Shown here piece by piece: positions 41,898 through 51,500 of a stretch of 64,000 nt of DNA. The stretch spans positions 35,722 through 99,721 of the forward strand of contig CAZJPE010000004.1 in assembly GCA_964547875.1 (NCBI GenBank). The letters are read 5' to 3'. The notes under the pieces were generated by a model that made no database searches, was not told the origin of the DNA, and was given only the letters and a program-made list of their open reading frames with translations. Both the position numbers and the translations under genes were made by a program. The stretch's first letter is position 1. The number at the start of each line of letters is the position of its first letter. This DNA is from JAUSIK01 sp964547875. GTDB lineage: Archaea; Nanobdellota; Nanobdellia; Pacearchaeales; GW2011-AR1.

Positions 41898-44182
41898 AAT
41901 CAAAAAGCGATGATATAAAGTTAAAGGTTGTTGAAGCGTTGCAGGATGACGTTTATAAGGGAGTTGCCAGAATAGACCCTAATCTGATGAAAGCAATGGG
42001 ATTAAATAGAGGGGATTTTGTTTCTATCGCAGGAACGAGAGAGACTGTTGCGATTGTAGATAGGGCTTATCCTGCTGATGTTGGAGAGAGAATAATTAGA
42101 ATAGATGGATTGATAAGGAAGAATGCGAGGACAGGTGTTGGAGAGCAAGTTAGGATAAGAAGAGTTAATATGGTGCCTGCAAAAAAAGTTTCTATTGCAC
42201 CTGCGCAAAAGGGATTGATGATACACGCAGATCCAGAGCTGTTTAAAAATGGATTGTTAGGGAGGGCTGTTATGAAGGGAGATCTGATATCTTTGGGAGG
42301 GGTGCAGAGAAGAAGAGATTTGATGAGCGAGAATTTTCACGATATCTTTGGGGATCTGAATGATTTTTTCGGAGGGGGATTTGGATTTTCTGGATTTCAG
42401 CAGATGAAGTTTTTAGTTGTTTCTACAGCGCCAAATCAGGCATGTATTATTAACGAATATACTGAAGTTACTCTTAATCCAAAGGCAGTTGACATTGGAG
42501 AAGAGATTATACCTGATGTTACTTATGAGGATATTGGAGGATTGCAGGATGAAGTGAGGAAGGTAAGGGAGATGGTTGAGCTGCCTTTAAAGCATCCAGA
42601 GATTTTTGACAAGCTTGGCATTGAGCCTCCTAAGGGAGTTATATTGCATGGGCCTCCTGGAACAGGAAAGACGTTATTAGCAAAGGCAGTTGCCAACGAA
42701 TCTGATACTCATTTTATTTTATTAAACGGGCCAGAGGCTATGTCAAAATTTTATGGAGAGAGCGAAAAGAGAATCAGGGATATTTTTGAAGAGGCAGAAA
42801 AGAATGCGCCTTCAATTATTTTCATTGACGAGATTGACGCGATAGCTCCCAAGAGAGAGGATGTACAGGGCGAGGTTGAGAGAAGGGTTGTTTCGCAACT
42901 GCTTACAATGATGGATGGTTTGAAATCAAGAGGGAGAGTGATAGTTATAGGAGCAACTAACAGAGTTAATTCTATTGATCCCGCGTTGAGAAGGCCTGGA
43001 AGGTTTGATAGAGAGGTAAATATCTCTGTGCCTGATAAGGGGGGGAGATTGAATATCTTGAAGATTCATACTAGAAATATGCCTTTGTTTAAGAACGTTA
43101 ATCTTGATATTTTGGCTGGGAAGACACACGGTTTTGTTGGAGCAGATTTGAGCGCATTAACTAAGGAGGCTGCAATGAATGTCTTAAGAAAACTATTGCC
43201 TGAATTAAAGCTAGAGGACAACGAGCCGATACCTCCAGAAGTTTTGGATAAAATAGTTGTTAGGGCAGAGGATTTTGATGATGCGTTAAAGGTTGTTAGA
43301 CCTAGTGCGATGCGCGAGGTTCTTGTTGAGGCGCCCAATATTTCATGGGGCGATATCGGAGGGCTTGAGCAGACAAAACAGGCTTTGAAAGAGGCAGTTG
43401 AGTGGCCGATAAAACATGCTCACGGATTTAAAAATTTAGGGATTAGGGCGCCTAGAGGAATATTATTATATGGGCCTCCTGGAACAGGAAAGACGTTATT
43501 AGCAAAGGCAGTTGCTAAGGAGAGCGAGGCGAATTTTATTAATGTAAAAGGACCTTCTTTGCTTAGCATGTGGGTTGGAGAGAGCGAAAAAGGAATTCGA
43601 AAAGTATTTGAGAGGGCGAGGCAAGTAGCTCCTTGCGTTATTTTCTTTGACGAGATAGATGCTTTAGCAGGAAAGCGAGGCATTGATATGGGAGCTAAAG
43701 TAACAGAAAGAGTCTTGAATCAGCTTTTGGCAGAGATGGACGGATTAGAGGAGATAAAAGACGTTACTGTCATTGCTGCAACTAATAGGCCTGACATGCT
43801 TGATGCAGCTTTGCTAAGAGCAGGAAGATTTGACAGAGTAATTTTAGTTGACATGCCTGACGCAGCTTCTAGAAAAAAGATATTTGAGGTTCATACAAGA
43901 AAAGTGCCGTTAGCAAACGATGTTGACATTAATGAGATTGTCAAGATTACAGATGGCTTTGTCGGGGCAGATATTGAGAGCTTTGTGAGAGAGGCTGCTA
44001 TGAATGCTATGAGAGCAGACATTAATACGAAGACTGTAACAAAAAAAGATTTTGAAGAAGCATTTGCAAAGATTAAGCCGAGTGTTTCAAATGAAACAGC
44101 CAAGCGCTACAGAAAACTTGAGGAATATTATTTGAAGAGCGCCAAGGCGGGAATGGAGGTTGGGCCTATTTATGCGGGATAA
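41894..44182 (+). CDS. cdc48: AAA+ unfoldase Cdc48/VAT
   Basis: A 762-residue ATPase. The N-terminal double-psi barrel (DDIKLKVVEALQDDVYKGVARID) and second N-domain are followed by D1 and D2. Each has Walker A GPPGTGKT, Walker B (IIFIDEIDA; VIFFDEIDA), sensor ATNR and Arg fingers in RRPGRFD / LRAGRFD. It extracts and unfolds proteins for the proteasome or for refolding. A Gly/Phe-rich insert (NDFFGGGFGFSGFQQ) lies in the second N subdomain. Overlaps the regulator upstream; hsp20 starts 1 nt after its stop. Confidence 0.96.
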   Translation: MKSKSDDIKLKVVEALQDDVYKGVARIDPNLMKAMGLNRGDFVSIAGTRETVAIVDRAYPADVGERIIRIDGLIRKNARTGVGEQVRIRRVNMVPAKKVSIAPAQKGLMIHADPELFKNGLLGRAVMKGDLISLGGVQRRRDLMSENFHDIFGDLNDFFGGGFGFSGFQQMKFLVVSTAPNQACIINEYTEVTLNPKAVDIGEEIIPDVTYEDIGGLQDEVRKVREMVELPLKHPEIFDKLGIEPPKGVILHGPPGTGKTLLAKAVANESDTHFILLNGPEAMSKFYGESEKRIRDIFEEAEKNAPSIIFIDEIDAIAPKREDVQGEVERRVVSQLLTMMDGLKSRGRVIVIGATNRVNSIDPALRRPGRFDREVNISVPDKGGRLNILKIHTRNMPLFKNVNLDILAGKTHGFVGADLSALTKEAAMNVLRKLLPELKLEDNEPIPPEVLDKIVVRAEDFDDALKVVRPSAMREVLVEAPNISWGDIGGLEQTKQALKEAVEWPIKHAHGFKNLGIRAPRGILLYGPPGTGKTLLAKAVAKESEANFINVKGPSLLSMWVGESEKGIRKVFERARQVAPCVIFFDEIDALAGKRGIDMGAKVTERVLNQLLAEMDGLEEIKDVTVIAATNRPDMLDAALLRAGRFDRVILVDMPDAASRKKIFEVHTRKVPLANDVDINEIVKITDGFVGADIESFVREAAMNAMRADINTKTVTKKDFEEAFAKIKPSVSNETAKRYRKLEEYYLKSAKAGMEVGPIYAG
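42648..42693 (+). repeat. 46-bp perfect repeat, copy 1 (cdc48 D1 Walker A)
   Basis: These 46 bases, from the ATG before GGCCTCC through GCAAAGGCAGTTGC, are identical to 43470-43515. They encode the same Walker A region in D1 and D2, with no synonymous differences over 15 codons. Confidence 0.9.
43470..43515 (+). repeat. 46-bp perfect repeat, copy 2 (cdc48 D2 Walker A)
   Basis: Second copy of the element at 42648-42693, 822 bp downstream in the same frame. Flanking sequence diverges at once on both sides (C/T before, C/T after). Confidence 0.9.
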
Positions 44183-44183
44183 A

Positions 44184-44579
44184 ATGGTGTTTGACAATGT
44201 GCTTAATGACATGAAAAGGATGCAGAGGCGTTTCAGCAGAGTTTTTAGCAGTAGATCTGGAGCGAGAATACCTGAAAGCGAGATTGAAGAGACTGAAGGT
44301 GAGGTTATTGTTAATTTTGAGCTGCACGGCATTGAAAAGAAAGATATTGATATGGAGATTGATGGAAACAGAATCAGAATGAAAGCTGTTAGGAAGGTGG
44401 AATTTAGAAAGTTGGACAAGGAATATTATCATGAATCTAAAAGCTTTAATGGTTATCAGGAGATGTTGAGTCTGCCTTGCAAAGTTATTCCAGAAAAAGC
44501 AAAAGCAAAATTTGAGAATGGAGTTTTAGAAGTCAGGCTTCCCAAAGACAGGAAAAAAAAGAAAATTGAAATAGTCTAG
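44184..44579 (+). CDS. hsp20: Small heat-shock protein Hsp20
   Basis: An alpha-crystallin-domain chaperone that holds unfolded proteins. The domain runs from EGEVIVNFELHGIEKKDIDMEI to AKAKFENGVLEVRLPK, the classic GVLxVxLPK end; the tail KKKKIEIV contains an I-x-I/V oligomerisation motif. ATG 44184 lies 1 nt after the cdc48 stop; ATG 44172 inside cdc48 is an alternative. Third gene of the operon with cdc48, pairing a holdase with an unfoldase. Confidence 0.92.
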   Translation: MVFDNVLNDMKRMQRRFSRVFSSRSGARIPESEIEETEGEVIVNFELHGIEKKDIDMEIDGNRIRMKAVRKVEFRKLDKEYYHESKSFNGYQEMLSLPCKVIPEKAKAKFENGVLEVRLPKDRKKKKIEIV

Positions 44580-44592
44580 ACACATACAGATG

Positions 44593-44600
44593 TAAGGAGG
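44593..44600 (+). promoter_or_regulatory. Strong Shine-Dalgarno
   Basis: TAAGGAGGT at about 44593-44601 lies 7 nt before ATG 44608 and supports translation of the short frame there. Confidence 0.6.
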
Positions 44601-44607
44601 TCTAAAA

Positions 44608-44712
44608 ATGGAATGTGGATGTTATTCAATGGAATGTGAGCATAGGAGTTTTCCTACCAAATTATTTATTTATTATGCTCTTTTATTATTAAATGTTGTT
44701 AGGCAGTCGTGA
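44608..44712 (+). CDS. 34-residue Cys-rich single-pass membrane peptide
   Basis: MECGCYSMECEHRSF is followed by a hydrophobic stretch (LFIYYALLLLNVV) and ends RQS. Three Cys and one His near the N terminus could bind a metal. One of the best ribosome-binding sites in the window precedes it, which is striking where most genes are leaderless. It lies 28 nt after hsp20 and runs 14 nt into the convergent map gene. No known family. Confidence 0.5.
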   Translation: MECGCYSMECEHRSFPTKLFIYYALLLLNVVRQS

Positions 44713-45586
44713 TAATTTTTTCTTTTTCTGTCAGCAAAACTGTGTGCTCGGCTTGCGCGACTTTTTTTCCTGATTTTTCTATTAATTGAGGGTAGTGATG
44801 CAATAGATTTGAGGATTCTATCTGCCTTAATGCGAGCAAACCACGTGTGCCAAATTTTTTGTAAATCCATCTTGCACAGAATGGAAGAGTTTTATATTCT
44901 TCTTTAATAAACTGCAAAACAGAGCGGGCGAAATTATCTCTTATGTTTCCTTCTTTTTGCAGGTGATATATTCCTGACGGCTTGCCTTCTTTCACAGAGC
45001 CGACTCCTAATGTCGTGAATGGCTCTATTGCATATAGCCCTTGCGAGATTTTTATTTCTTGGGCATTGTCAAAGTTTGGAATAGTAATGCCTGCATGAAG
45101 ATTATAATTTGATATTGAATGCCCAGAGAGATTTATTATCGGCTGAACATTATTTTTTTTGCATGTTTTTTCAATTATAGAGCCTATGTCTCTTAATTTT
45201 ACGCCCAGATTTATTTTTTCAAGCGCATTGTCTCTTGCTTCTTCTGCTGTTTTTATCAGGTTTTTATTTTCTTCTGAATTTTCCAAGTCAAGAGAGAAGG
45301 CGGTATCTGCTATATGCCCATTGATATGAATTCCTATGTCTATTTTTAATAAGCTATGGGCTTTTGTTTCGTCATTATAAGTAGGGGTTGAATGCGCTGC
45401 GACTTCGTTTATTGATAGATTTACAGGAAAAGCGGGCTTTGCATTTAACTCGAGAATTTTATTATCTATTTTATTCGCAATTTCTAATAAAGGCGTGTCT
45501 TTCTTAATTATGGATTTTGCGTATTCTATTACTTCTTTGGCAATTTTTCCTGCCTTGAGCAAATTTTCAATTTCTTCTTGATTCAT
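44699..45586 (-). CDS. map: Methionine aminopeptidase, type 2
   Basis: Removes initiator Met. The 295-residue protein has the five metal ligands: Asp in LKIDIGIHING, Asp in HIADTAF, His in NLSGHSI, Glu in YAIEPF and Glu in AQAEHTVL. The helical insertion typical of type 2 enzymes is present (FARSVLQFIKEEYKTLPF). Its start overlaps the end of the surface-protein gene upstream by 20 nt. Confidence 0.93.
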   Translation of the reverse strand: MNQEEIENLLKAGKIAKEVIEYAKSIIKKDTPLLEIANKIDNKILELNAKPAFPVNLSINEVAAHSTPTYNDETKAHSLLKIDIGIHINGHIADTAFSLDLENSEENKNLIKTAEEARDNALEKINLGVKLRDIGSIIEKTCKKNNVQPIINLSGHSISNYNLHAGITIPNFDNAQEIKISQGLYAIEPFTTLGVGSVKEGKPSGIYHLQKEGNIRDNFARSVLQFIKEEYKTLPFCARWIYKKFGTRGLLALRQIESSNLLHHYPQLIEKSGKKVAQAEHTVLLTEKEKIITTA

Positions 45587-46391
45587 TTTTGCGATGTTTT
45601 ACAATTTTTGGTTTGTATGATATTATAAATATGGTTATTATAAGGATAATTATCAAAAGTGCTAGATTAAATAGTATTTGATAATTATTTTTAATTCTCT
45701 GTGTTTTGCCTGATGAGATATTTTGCTTTTCTTCATAAGATATATTTCTCCCGCTTAGAGGCGTTGTTTCATTTATTTTATCTTCTGGTATTTTAGGAGG
45801 CTCTGTTCCTGATGCTTTTTCTGAGGAGCTCCCTGACGAGCCTGTGCCTTGTGATTGACATTGGCCGCAATCTGTTGGACAATTGCTGCAGGATTCTTCT
45901 ATGTTGCAGATCGCATTTCCGCAGGAAGGCGCAGAGTTATTTATAATGAAATTTACTTCTGAAAAATTTATTCTATTGGCGCTGTCGTTTGCGTATATTT
46001 TTAGAGCATAATTTCCTTCTGGAAGACTAATATAAAAAGGGGCAAAAATTGTGACATTTTCTTGATCGTTTATAGAGTACCATATTGAATCGAGAGCGAT
46101 ATCGAGAATTGTGTAATTGACTAAGAGAGGCGTTACATTATTATATACTGTGTTCTTTGGATTTATTATATTAACAATAGGTGATTCGCCATCAATAACA
46201 ATTCTTATATCGCTTTGCTCGGATGGGCTAAGAGATTGCTGTGCTTGGGAAAATGGTATCAAGAAAAAAATAAGCGACAATAGGATGTAGAGAACTGCGT
46301 ACAAAAATGTGCTATAATTTACGCAGTTCTCTAATGGATAACTGCTGATACGTGAGCTATAAACAATGTAGTTATCCATAATGTTATTCAT
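45567..46391 (-). CDS. Exported membrane protein with Cys-rich knot and C-terminal anchor
   Basis: A 274-residue protein. A hydrophobic signal-like segment (FLYAVLYILLSLIFFLIPFSQA) is followed by an outer Ig-like region (SDIRIVIDGESPIVNIINP, LPEGNYALKIYANDSANR), a Cys-rich CGNAICNIEESCSNCPTDCGQC, a Ser/Gly/Glu linker, and a C-terminal membrane helix (ILFNLALLIIILIITIFIISY) with a basic tail. TTTAAATAA about 28 nt before ATG 46391 supports this start, although the first 28 residues are encoded by two inverted repeats. Last gene of the surface cluster. Confidence 0.7.
   Translation of the reverse strand: MNNIMDNYIVYSSRISSYPLENCVNYSTFLYAVLYILLSLIFFLIPFSQAQQSLSPSEQSDIRIVIDGESPIVNIINPKNTVYNNVTPLLVNYTILDIALDSIWYSINDQENVTIFAPFYISLPEGNYALKIYANDSANRINFSEVNFIINNSAPSCGNAICNIEESCSNCPTDCGQCQSQGTGSSGSSSEKASGTEPPKIPEDKINETTPLSGRNISYEEKQNISSGKTQRIKNNYQILFNLALLIIILIITIFIISYKPKIVKHRKNESRRN
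46288..46333. repeat. 14-bp inverted repeat near 5' end of surface gene
   Basis: TAGAGAACTGCGTA (46288-46301) and TACGCAGTTCTCTA (46320-46333) are perfect complements with an 18-nt loop. Immediately 5' on the gene strand, ATGGATAACT (46334-46343) and AGTTATCCAT (46370-46379) form a second 10-bp pair. Confidence 0.85.
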
Positions 46392-46415
46392 GATAAAGAA
46401 TAATTTTTCTATTAT

Positions 46416-46994
46416 TTAAACTTGCTTTCTTCTTTTTATCAGTTTAGCAGAAATTATTATACTGAGTATTATTATGATAATTATAATTATTGCAGATATC
46501 GTACTTATGTTTGTTTTTTTTAGGTTCGCTGGCTGTTCCGTCGTATTAATTAGAACCGCTGTTTTTTCTCCAACTATGATTGGGAGTTCTCTTATATGTT
46601 GCAAGCGGAGCTGTATGTTTCCTTCTTTTTCTTCTGGACTAGGCGTTACAGCAAATTTTATGCTGTAAGAATCGCCTATTTTTGCATTTTGCGGAATAGA
46701 CACTTTTATTATTATTTTATTATCATTTGAGCCAGGAGGAACTATGAACTCTTCTTCGCTGATGATTTCTGCTATCCCTGCACTTTCAATTAAAGAGACA
46801 ATGGCTCTTGCAGGAGATTTTTCTTCAATGCTATTTTTGAGAGTAAATGATACTTCTTTTGTCTCGCCAGGATACATTTTTAATGGATTGTCTTCCCAAT
46901 ATGGAGAATCTACGCCAAGAGCTAGAACAGAGCCTATGCTAATTACGAGAGTTAATATCAGAGTTGCGAATTTTAGCTTATTGTCATTATCCAT
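46416..46994 (-). CDS. Exported, C-terminally anchored surface protein (PYW-PGETKEV family)
   Basis: A 192-residue protein. Signal peptide LATLILTLVISIGSVLALG, an outer beta-sandwich with SPYWEDNPLKMYPGETKEVSFTLKN, a proline-rich stalk and a C-terminal helix (ISAIIIIIIIILSIIISAKL) with RRK tail. It is a paralog of the protein at 47938-48531, sharing PYW-PL-M-PGETKEV and the same layout. Overlaps the next gene upstream by 22 nt. Confidence 0.75.
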   Translation of the reverse strand: MDNDNKLKFATLILTLVISIGSVLALGVDSPYWEDNPLKMYPGETKEVSFTLKNSIEEKSPARAIVSLIESAGIAEIISEEEFIVPPGSNDNKIIIKVSIPQNAKIGDSYSIKFAVTPSPEEKEGNIQLRLQHIRELPIIVGEKTAVLINTTEQPANLKKTNISTISAIIIIIIIILSIIISAKLIKRRKQV

Positions 46995-47866
46995 CCACTT
47001 GCTCCTGTCGCAGAATAGAACTGCGAACTGATTGCGCTTGGTACTAGTGTAAGGCAGTATGCTATTGTTTCTGTATTCGAGCCAGATGGCCCTCTTGGGA
47101 GATTAACACTGGTTATTGGAGTTATAACATTATTTGACAAAGCATTTCCTGTTGAGCATACTACGGCTGCTCCTGACGAACCTGCTGCTCTAAGATTGGT
47201 TGCGGGGATGAGCTCTGCAGGAAGAGTTTCTCCAGCGAGGTCGAAAGCTGTGATGCTTAATGTGCCCGGAGGGGCCTGGAAATTGCCTCTATTTGTAACT
47301 GTAGTTGGCGAGGACGATATAACATTAGACGCTCCTTGGACAACTGTTGGGAAATTTACTATTGTAGGAGATATTGTTATATCTGTTAATAAATTAACTG
47401 AAAACGTTGACGAACTTGTTCCTGTTAATCCTGCAGAGTCTTGAATGCTTACTGCAACATCCCATGTTCCAGGTGCATCAAAATATTGCATTGTTACTGT
47501 ACATTGATATGTTCTTTCAGTACCTGTTTGGGAGAGAAATACACAACTTCCTGTTCTTGTTGGCTCACCTGTTTTTGTAAAGCTTGATGATGCAGAGGCA
47601 TCATTTAGGTCTGTGACATCATTAGGGTCTGTGGCAGTAAATGTAAATAAGACATTTGTTGTAGAAGGAGCAGGATTTAGACTTACAGGAGAGATTGGCG
47701 ATATACTTGTGATTGATGGGGCAACATTTCCTACTTCAATTCTGACATCAGTGGACTGAGAAGGGGCTAATCTTACATTTTTCTTGAACCAATCAGCAAT
47801 ACCTGCTGTCGCAAAAGGCAGAATCATCAAGACCAATAATGTTATTACAATAAACTCTTTTTTCAT
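46973..47866 (-). CDS. Secreted surface protein with Ig-like and QYFDAPGTW domains
   Basis: A 297-residue exported protein: signal peptide (VITLLVLMILPFATAG), APSQSTDVRIEVGNVAPSI, an Ig-like part containing MQYFDAPGTWDVAVSIQD, then ITISPTIVNFPTVVQG. No C-terminal anchor; it ends GWIMTIS. It matches the last 300 extracellular residues of the 1476-residue protein (RTGAC, QYFDAPGTW, ITISP, QRYS...). Thr/Ser-rich and probably part of the cell coat. Confidence 0.75.
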   Translation of the reverse strand: MKKEFIVITLLVLMILPFATAGIADWFKKNVRLAPSQSTDVRIEVGNVAPSITSISPISPVSLNPAPSTTNVLFTFTATDPNDVTDLNDASASSSFTKTGEPTRTGSCVFLSQTGTERTYQCTVTMQYFDAPGTWDVAVSIQDSAGLTGTSSSTFSVNLLTDITISPTIVNFPTVVQGASNVISSSPTTVTNRGNFQAPPGTLSITAFDLAGETLPAELIPATNLRAAGSSGAAVVCSTGNALSNNVITPITSVNLPRGPSGSNTETIAYCLTLVPSAISSQFYSATGASGWIMTIS

Positions 47867-47937
47867 GCTAAGAAAAGCAGACCTTTCTTTAAAAAGATTT
47901 CTTTTATGTTAAGTATGTGTAGGTTCATGATATTTTT

Positions 47938-48531
47938 TCATATGGCGTACTCGCGGTATTTATGGTTTTTTATTAGTAGGGATATTATAAAAATTAATAT
48001 TATAATAATCATCGCTATTATTGATATAATTATTGTTGAGAAAATCTTTGCAGTGGATTTTGGAGATTCTGAAATTTCTGATGGTTGCTTTTCTTCTACC
48101 GGTTTTTGTTTAATTTCTTCTCCACTAATGATCACAGGAAAAGAGGCTGTTATACCTGTTGAGAGCTGTAACATCTTTCCTTCATCTTGCGATACTTGCT
48201 CGAATAGGATTGTTAGCTGATATTTGTCATTGACTTTGGTATTATTTGGAATTTTTATTTTCAAATTGGCTTTTATGTCGTTTCTGCCAAATGGGACAGG
48301 ATAATTTTGATTTTCAAGCGTTGCAATTTCGCTTCCGTTTATTATTTCTGCCCTTAATGTGAGGTCTTTTCCTCCCACCATGTTTTGAAGGATGATAGGA
48401 ACCTCTTTTGTTTCTCCAGGCACCATTATTAGCGGGCGATCTTTCCAATAAGGAGGAGTGGCTCCGAATGCGCATGCAAAATTAATTAGTAATAAAACTA
48501 TTACTATTGGGATAGATGCTTGTCTTATCAT
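47938..48531 (-). CDS. Exported, C-terminally anchored surface protein (PYW-PGETKEV family)
   Basis: A 197-residue protein: signal peptide (IVIVLLLINFACAFG), TPPYWKDRPLIMVPGETKEVPIIL, a beta-sandwich, an acidic linker (EKQPSEISESPKS) and a C-terminal helix (IFSTIIISIIAMIIIILIFIISLL) with a short basic tail. Paralog of 46416-46994. Its ATG overlaps the stop of the giant upstream gene (ATGA), so they are translated from one transcript. Confidence 0.75.
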   Translation of the reverse strand: MIRQASIPIVIVLLLINFACAFGATPPYWKDRPLIMVPGETKEVPIILQNMVGGKDLTLRAEIINGSEIATLENQNYPVPFGRNDIKANLKIKIPNNTKVNDKYQLTILFEQVSQDEGKMLQLSTGITASFPVIISGEEIKQKPVEEKQPSEISESPKSTAKIFSTIIISIIAMIIIILIFIISLLIKNHKYREYAI

Positions 48532-51500
48532 TTTGGCATTGATTTTAATTTTTTAATTGCTCGCGAGTAGAGCGTATAAATATTTCTTGGGTCTTTATTT
48601 AATATTTTAGAGATTTCTGTGTTCTTTAATTCTTTTTCTCTTAAGTTATAGATTAGTGATTCTAGGATGCTAAGCTTTCTGTTGGAGAAGATATCTATTG
48701 GGATAGAGATAGATGTTTTTCTTATGTTTATTTTCTCTTTCATTTTTCTGACCGCATTTCTATAATTTATCCAAATTGTTCTTTGGTTTCTGTTAATTAA
48801 TTTTTCAATTTCACTGAATTTTAATCCGAGGTTTTCTTTTAGGTATTTGGCTAAGGACTCTGCCGCACCTATTTTCTGATTAAACAGTTCTATTGGAATT
48901 TTTATTTCCTTTGTTTTCTTTATTAACAATAATTCATCTAGGGTTGTATCATATTTGTCTTTTAATTTTTCATTTAGTACTTCTAACAGATTTTCTTTGG
49001 TGAGGACTTTCTTCCTTTTCTTTCTTTTTATCTTAAGAGTGGCAAATGCGAGACTAATCTCCCATATACTGCCTATTAATGTTGAGTATCTTTGTGCTTT
49101 TAGGTTGTCAGGGACATTTTCCAGGCAGATGAATAATTGCTCTTGTCCTTCGCCGATTGAGTTGTCTCCTCTAAGGAGCGTTGCTCCTGCAATAAGCGTT
49201 GTTGCAGCATGAGCCATTATAGTTCCAGGATCAGAAAGCGAGCATAAGTTGACAGTATGAACAGTAAAACTATTAGCAGGAATTTTATAAGATGAATCTG
49301 TTTCTCCTAAAATGTCAAATGCCTTGACTTGCAGTATTCCTTCTTTATTACATGTGTTACTGATAATAATCGGATTGTTTGAAGCAAGTTTTTCGGCATC
49401 GCCTGGAAAGAGAGTTGGCCATTCCCAGAATGCTGGAGATATTGTTATACACGCGGTTTCTAGCAAAATAAATGTTTCAGAATATGGGGCTGAAAATCCA
49501 TTGCTTTGATCTTGAATTTCCGCACTTACTGTCCATGTTCCAGGAGCATCAAAATATTGTATTCCTATTGTACAGCTATATTGCGTGGTTGTTATATTGA
49601 TATCAGAGACAAAAGAGCATGCGCCTGTTCTCGTTACAGAATCTTTTGTAAATTGCGTAGTTATAGTTGCATCGTTTATATCAAATGCCCCGTTTGCATC
49701 TGTGACTTGAACAGTAAATGTCACATCTGTTATGCCTGATTCTGTTACTATTTGATCTGGGATGTTTGAGATATCATCTATTGTCGGAGAGATATTATCG
49801 CAGACCCCTGTCCATTCTGTGCCATCAAGATTGAAGGTTTTTGTTGCAACTGCTCCAGTATTTGTGGTATATGCAAAGAGGAATTTATTGTCGCAGATAG
49901 AGGTTTGTGCTATTGGATTAGGATTTGGTATTAGCGTGTCTTTTCCATAGATGTCAAATAATAGACTAGTTGTATTTTCATCAGACGCTAGAATAAATGG
50001 GCCTTGCCTTAAGATTCCAGAGGAATCGTATATTGCTGCTTGAATATTATCTGCATTTCTATCATTCCAAGCAACAGCAAACCAATCTATTGGATCTGAA
50101 CTGCTTTTTATTGTTGCCATTGCAATCCTTGATTGTGTGCCAGAATTTGCATCTACAAGAGTAGGAGCAAGAATTATGTTATTGTTTACGTCTCTTATAG
50201 CAATTTGAATATTTTGTGAGGCAGAATCATACCAGCCCATTGCAAAATAATTGTTATTTAATGATGTAATTGCGACTTGACCTGTTTCTCCTATGTTTGT
50301 GTCTATATCAGCTAGGACAATATTTACACTGTTTTGGTCTCTTATTGAGAATGTTGCATCGTTAGATGCATCATCAAAATATATTAATGCAAATCTTGTA
50401 TTTGTTATGGAGGTACATGAAATGAGATTTTGCAATCCTAATGTGGCGCCAACAGATGTATCAATATTTGTTTCTAAACCAGCACCCCATGTACCATAAT
50501 TGACTGTTATTACATCTGCGTCATCTTCTATATCATCTATATAACAGGCCTGAAATCTATCGAGCATATCGATAATTTCTATATCAACTGAAGGAGTTCC
50601 TACTGCAGTCTCGATATCTGTAGCAGGAATGTTTATGCTTTCATCTTTATTATAGACAGCATATGTTATATCCTGATCAATACCATCGTACCAACTTAAG
50701 ATAAACGTAGAAGAATCAATAGCTTTAACAGCAACTCTTGAATTACCATTTACTTCTGTATCTGCGTCAATTGTATTTGTTAATGGAGTGCCATTTGTAC
50801 CATATATGATAAATGATATGTCATCTTCTGTGTCATCAACCCAAGCAAAAACAAAAGTGCTATTATCAAGAGTTGTTAATGCGACATCTAGGGAAGGTTG
50901 GATATCCGCTATAATAAATGGGTCAATAATATGATCAAATTCCAGATACGAATCTTTTTTCTCATTAAGACTTTTTATTTTAAGATCAAAAGTATCATGC
51001 TCGCCCTGTAATTCTGTTAAATAGATTGTATAATAGCCTTCTTTTTTTATTATTGGAAATTCTGCTATTTTCTGCGTCGTGTTATAATAATAAATTTCTA
51101 TTATTATTCTTTCTTTTTCTGGATTTCTCGCATAGAGCGTTATATCTTTTGTAGAATCAAGTTTTTCCTCAAATGAAACTCTAATAAACTCGTTATGATA
51201 AATTGGTTCGCTCCATATTTCATCTAACTCTTTTACTTGTTCATAAATATTAGAAATAAGATCTTTATTCTCATCTAGATGTTCTGCGTTTGTTATTTGT
51301 ATTATTATTTCAAAGATATCATCTGATGAAGGAGCGTTCCACTCAACGCTATCTAAATATTCATTATTATCTGTATCAAGCGCTTTAAATTCTAAATATT
51401 TCTTTTCTTTATTAGAATATATTTTTATAAATCTTTTATCTTTAGTGATTTCCTCTATGCTAATAGAAGCCAGTATATTTTTATATTCTATTCCTTCTGG

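Noticed and set aside
46474..47444. Plus-strand frames opposite the surface genes
   Set aside because: They are antisense shadows with no start signals and poor composition compared with the minus-strand genes.
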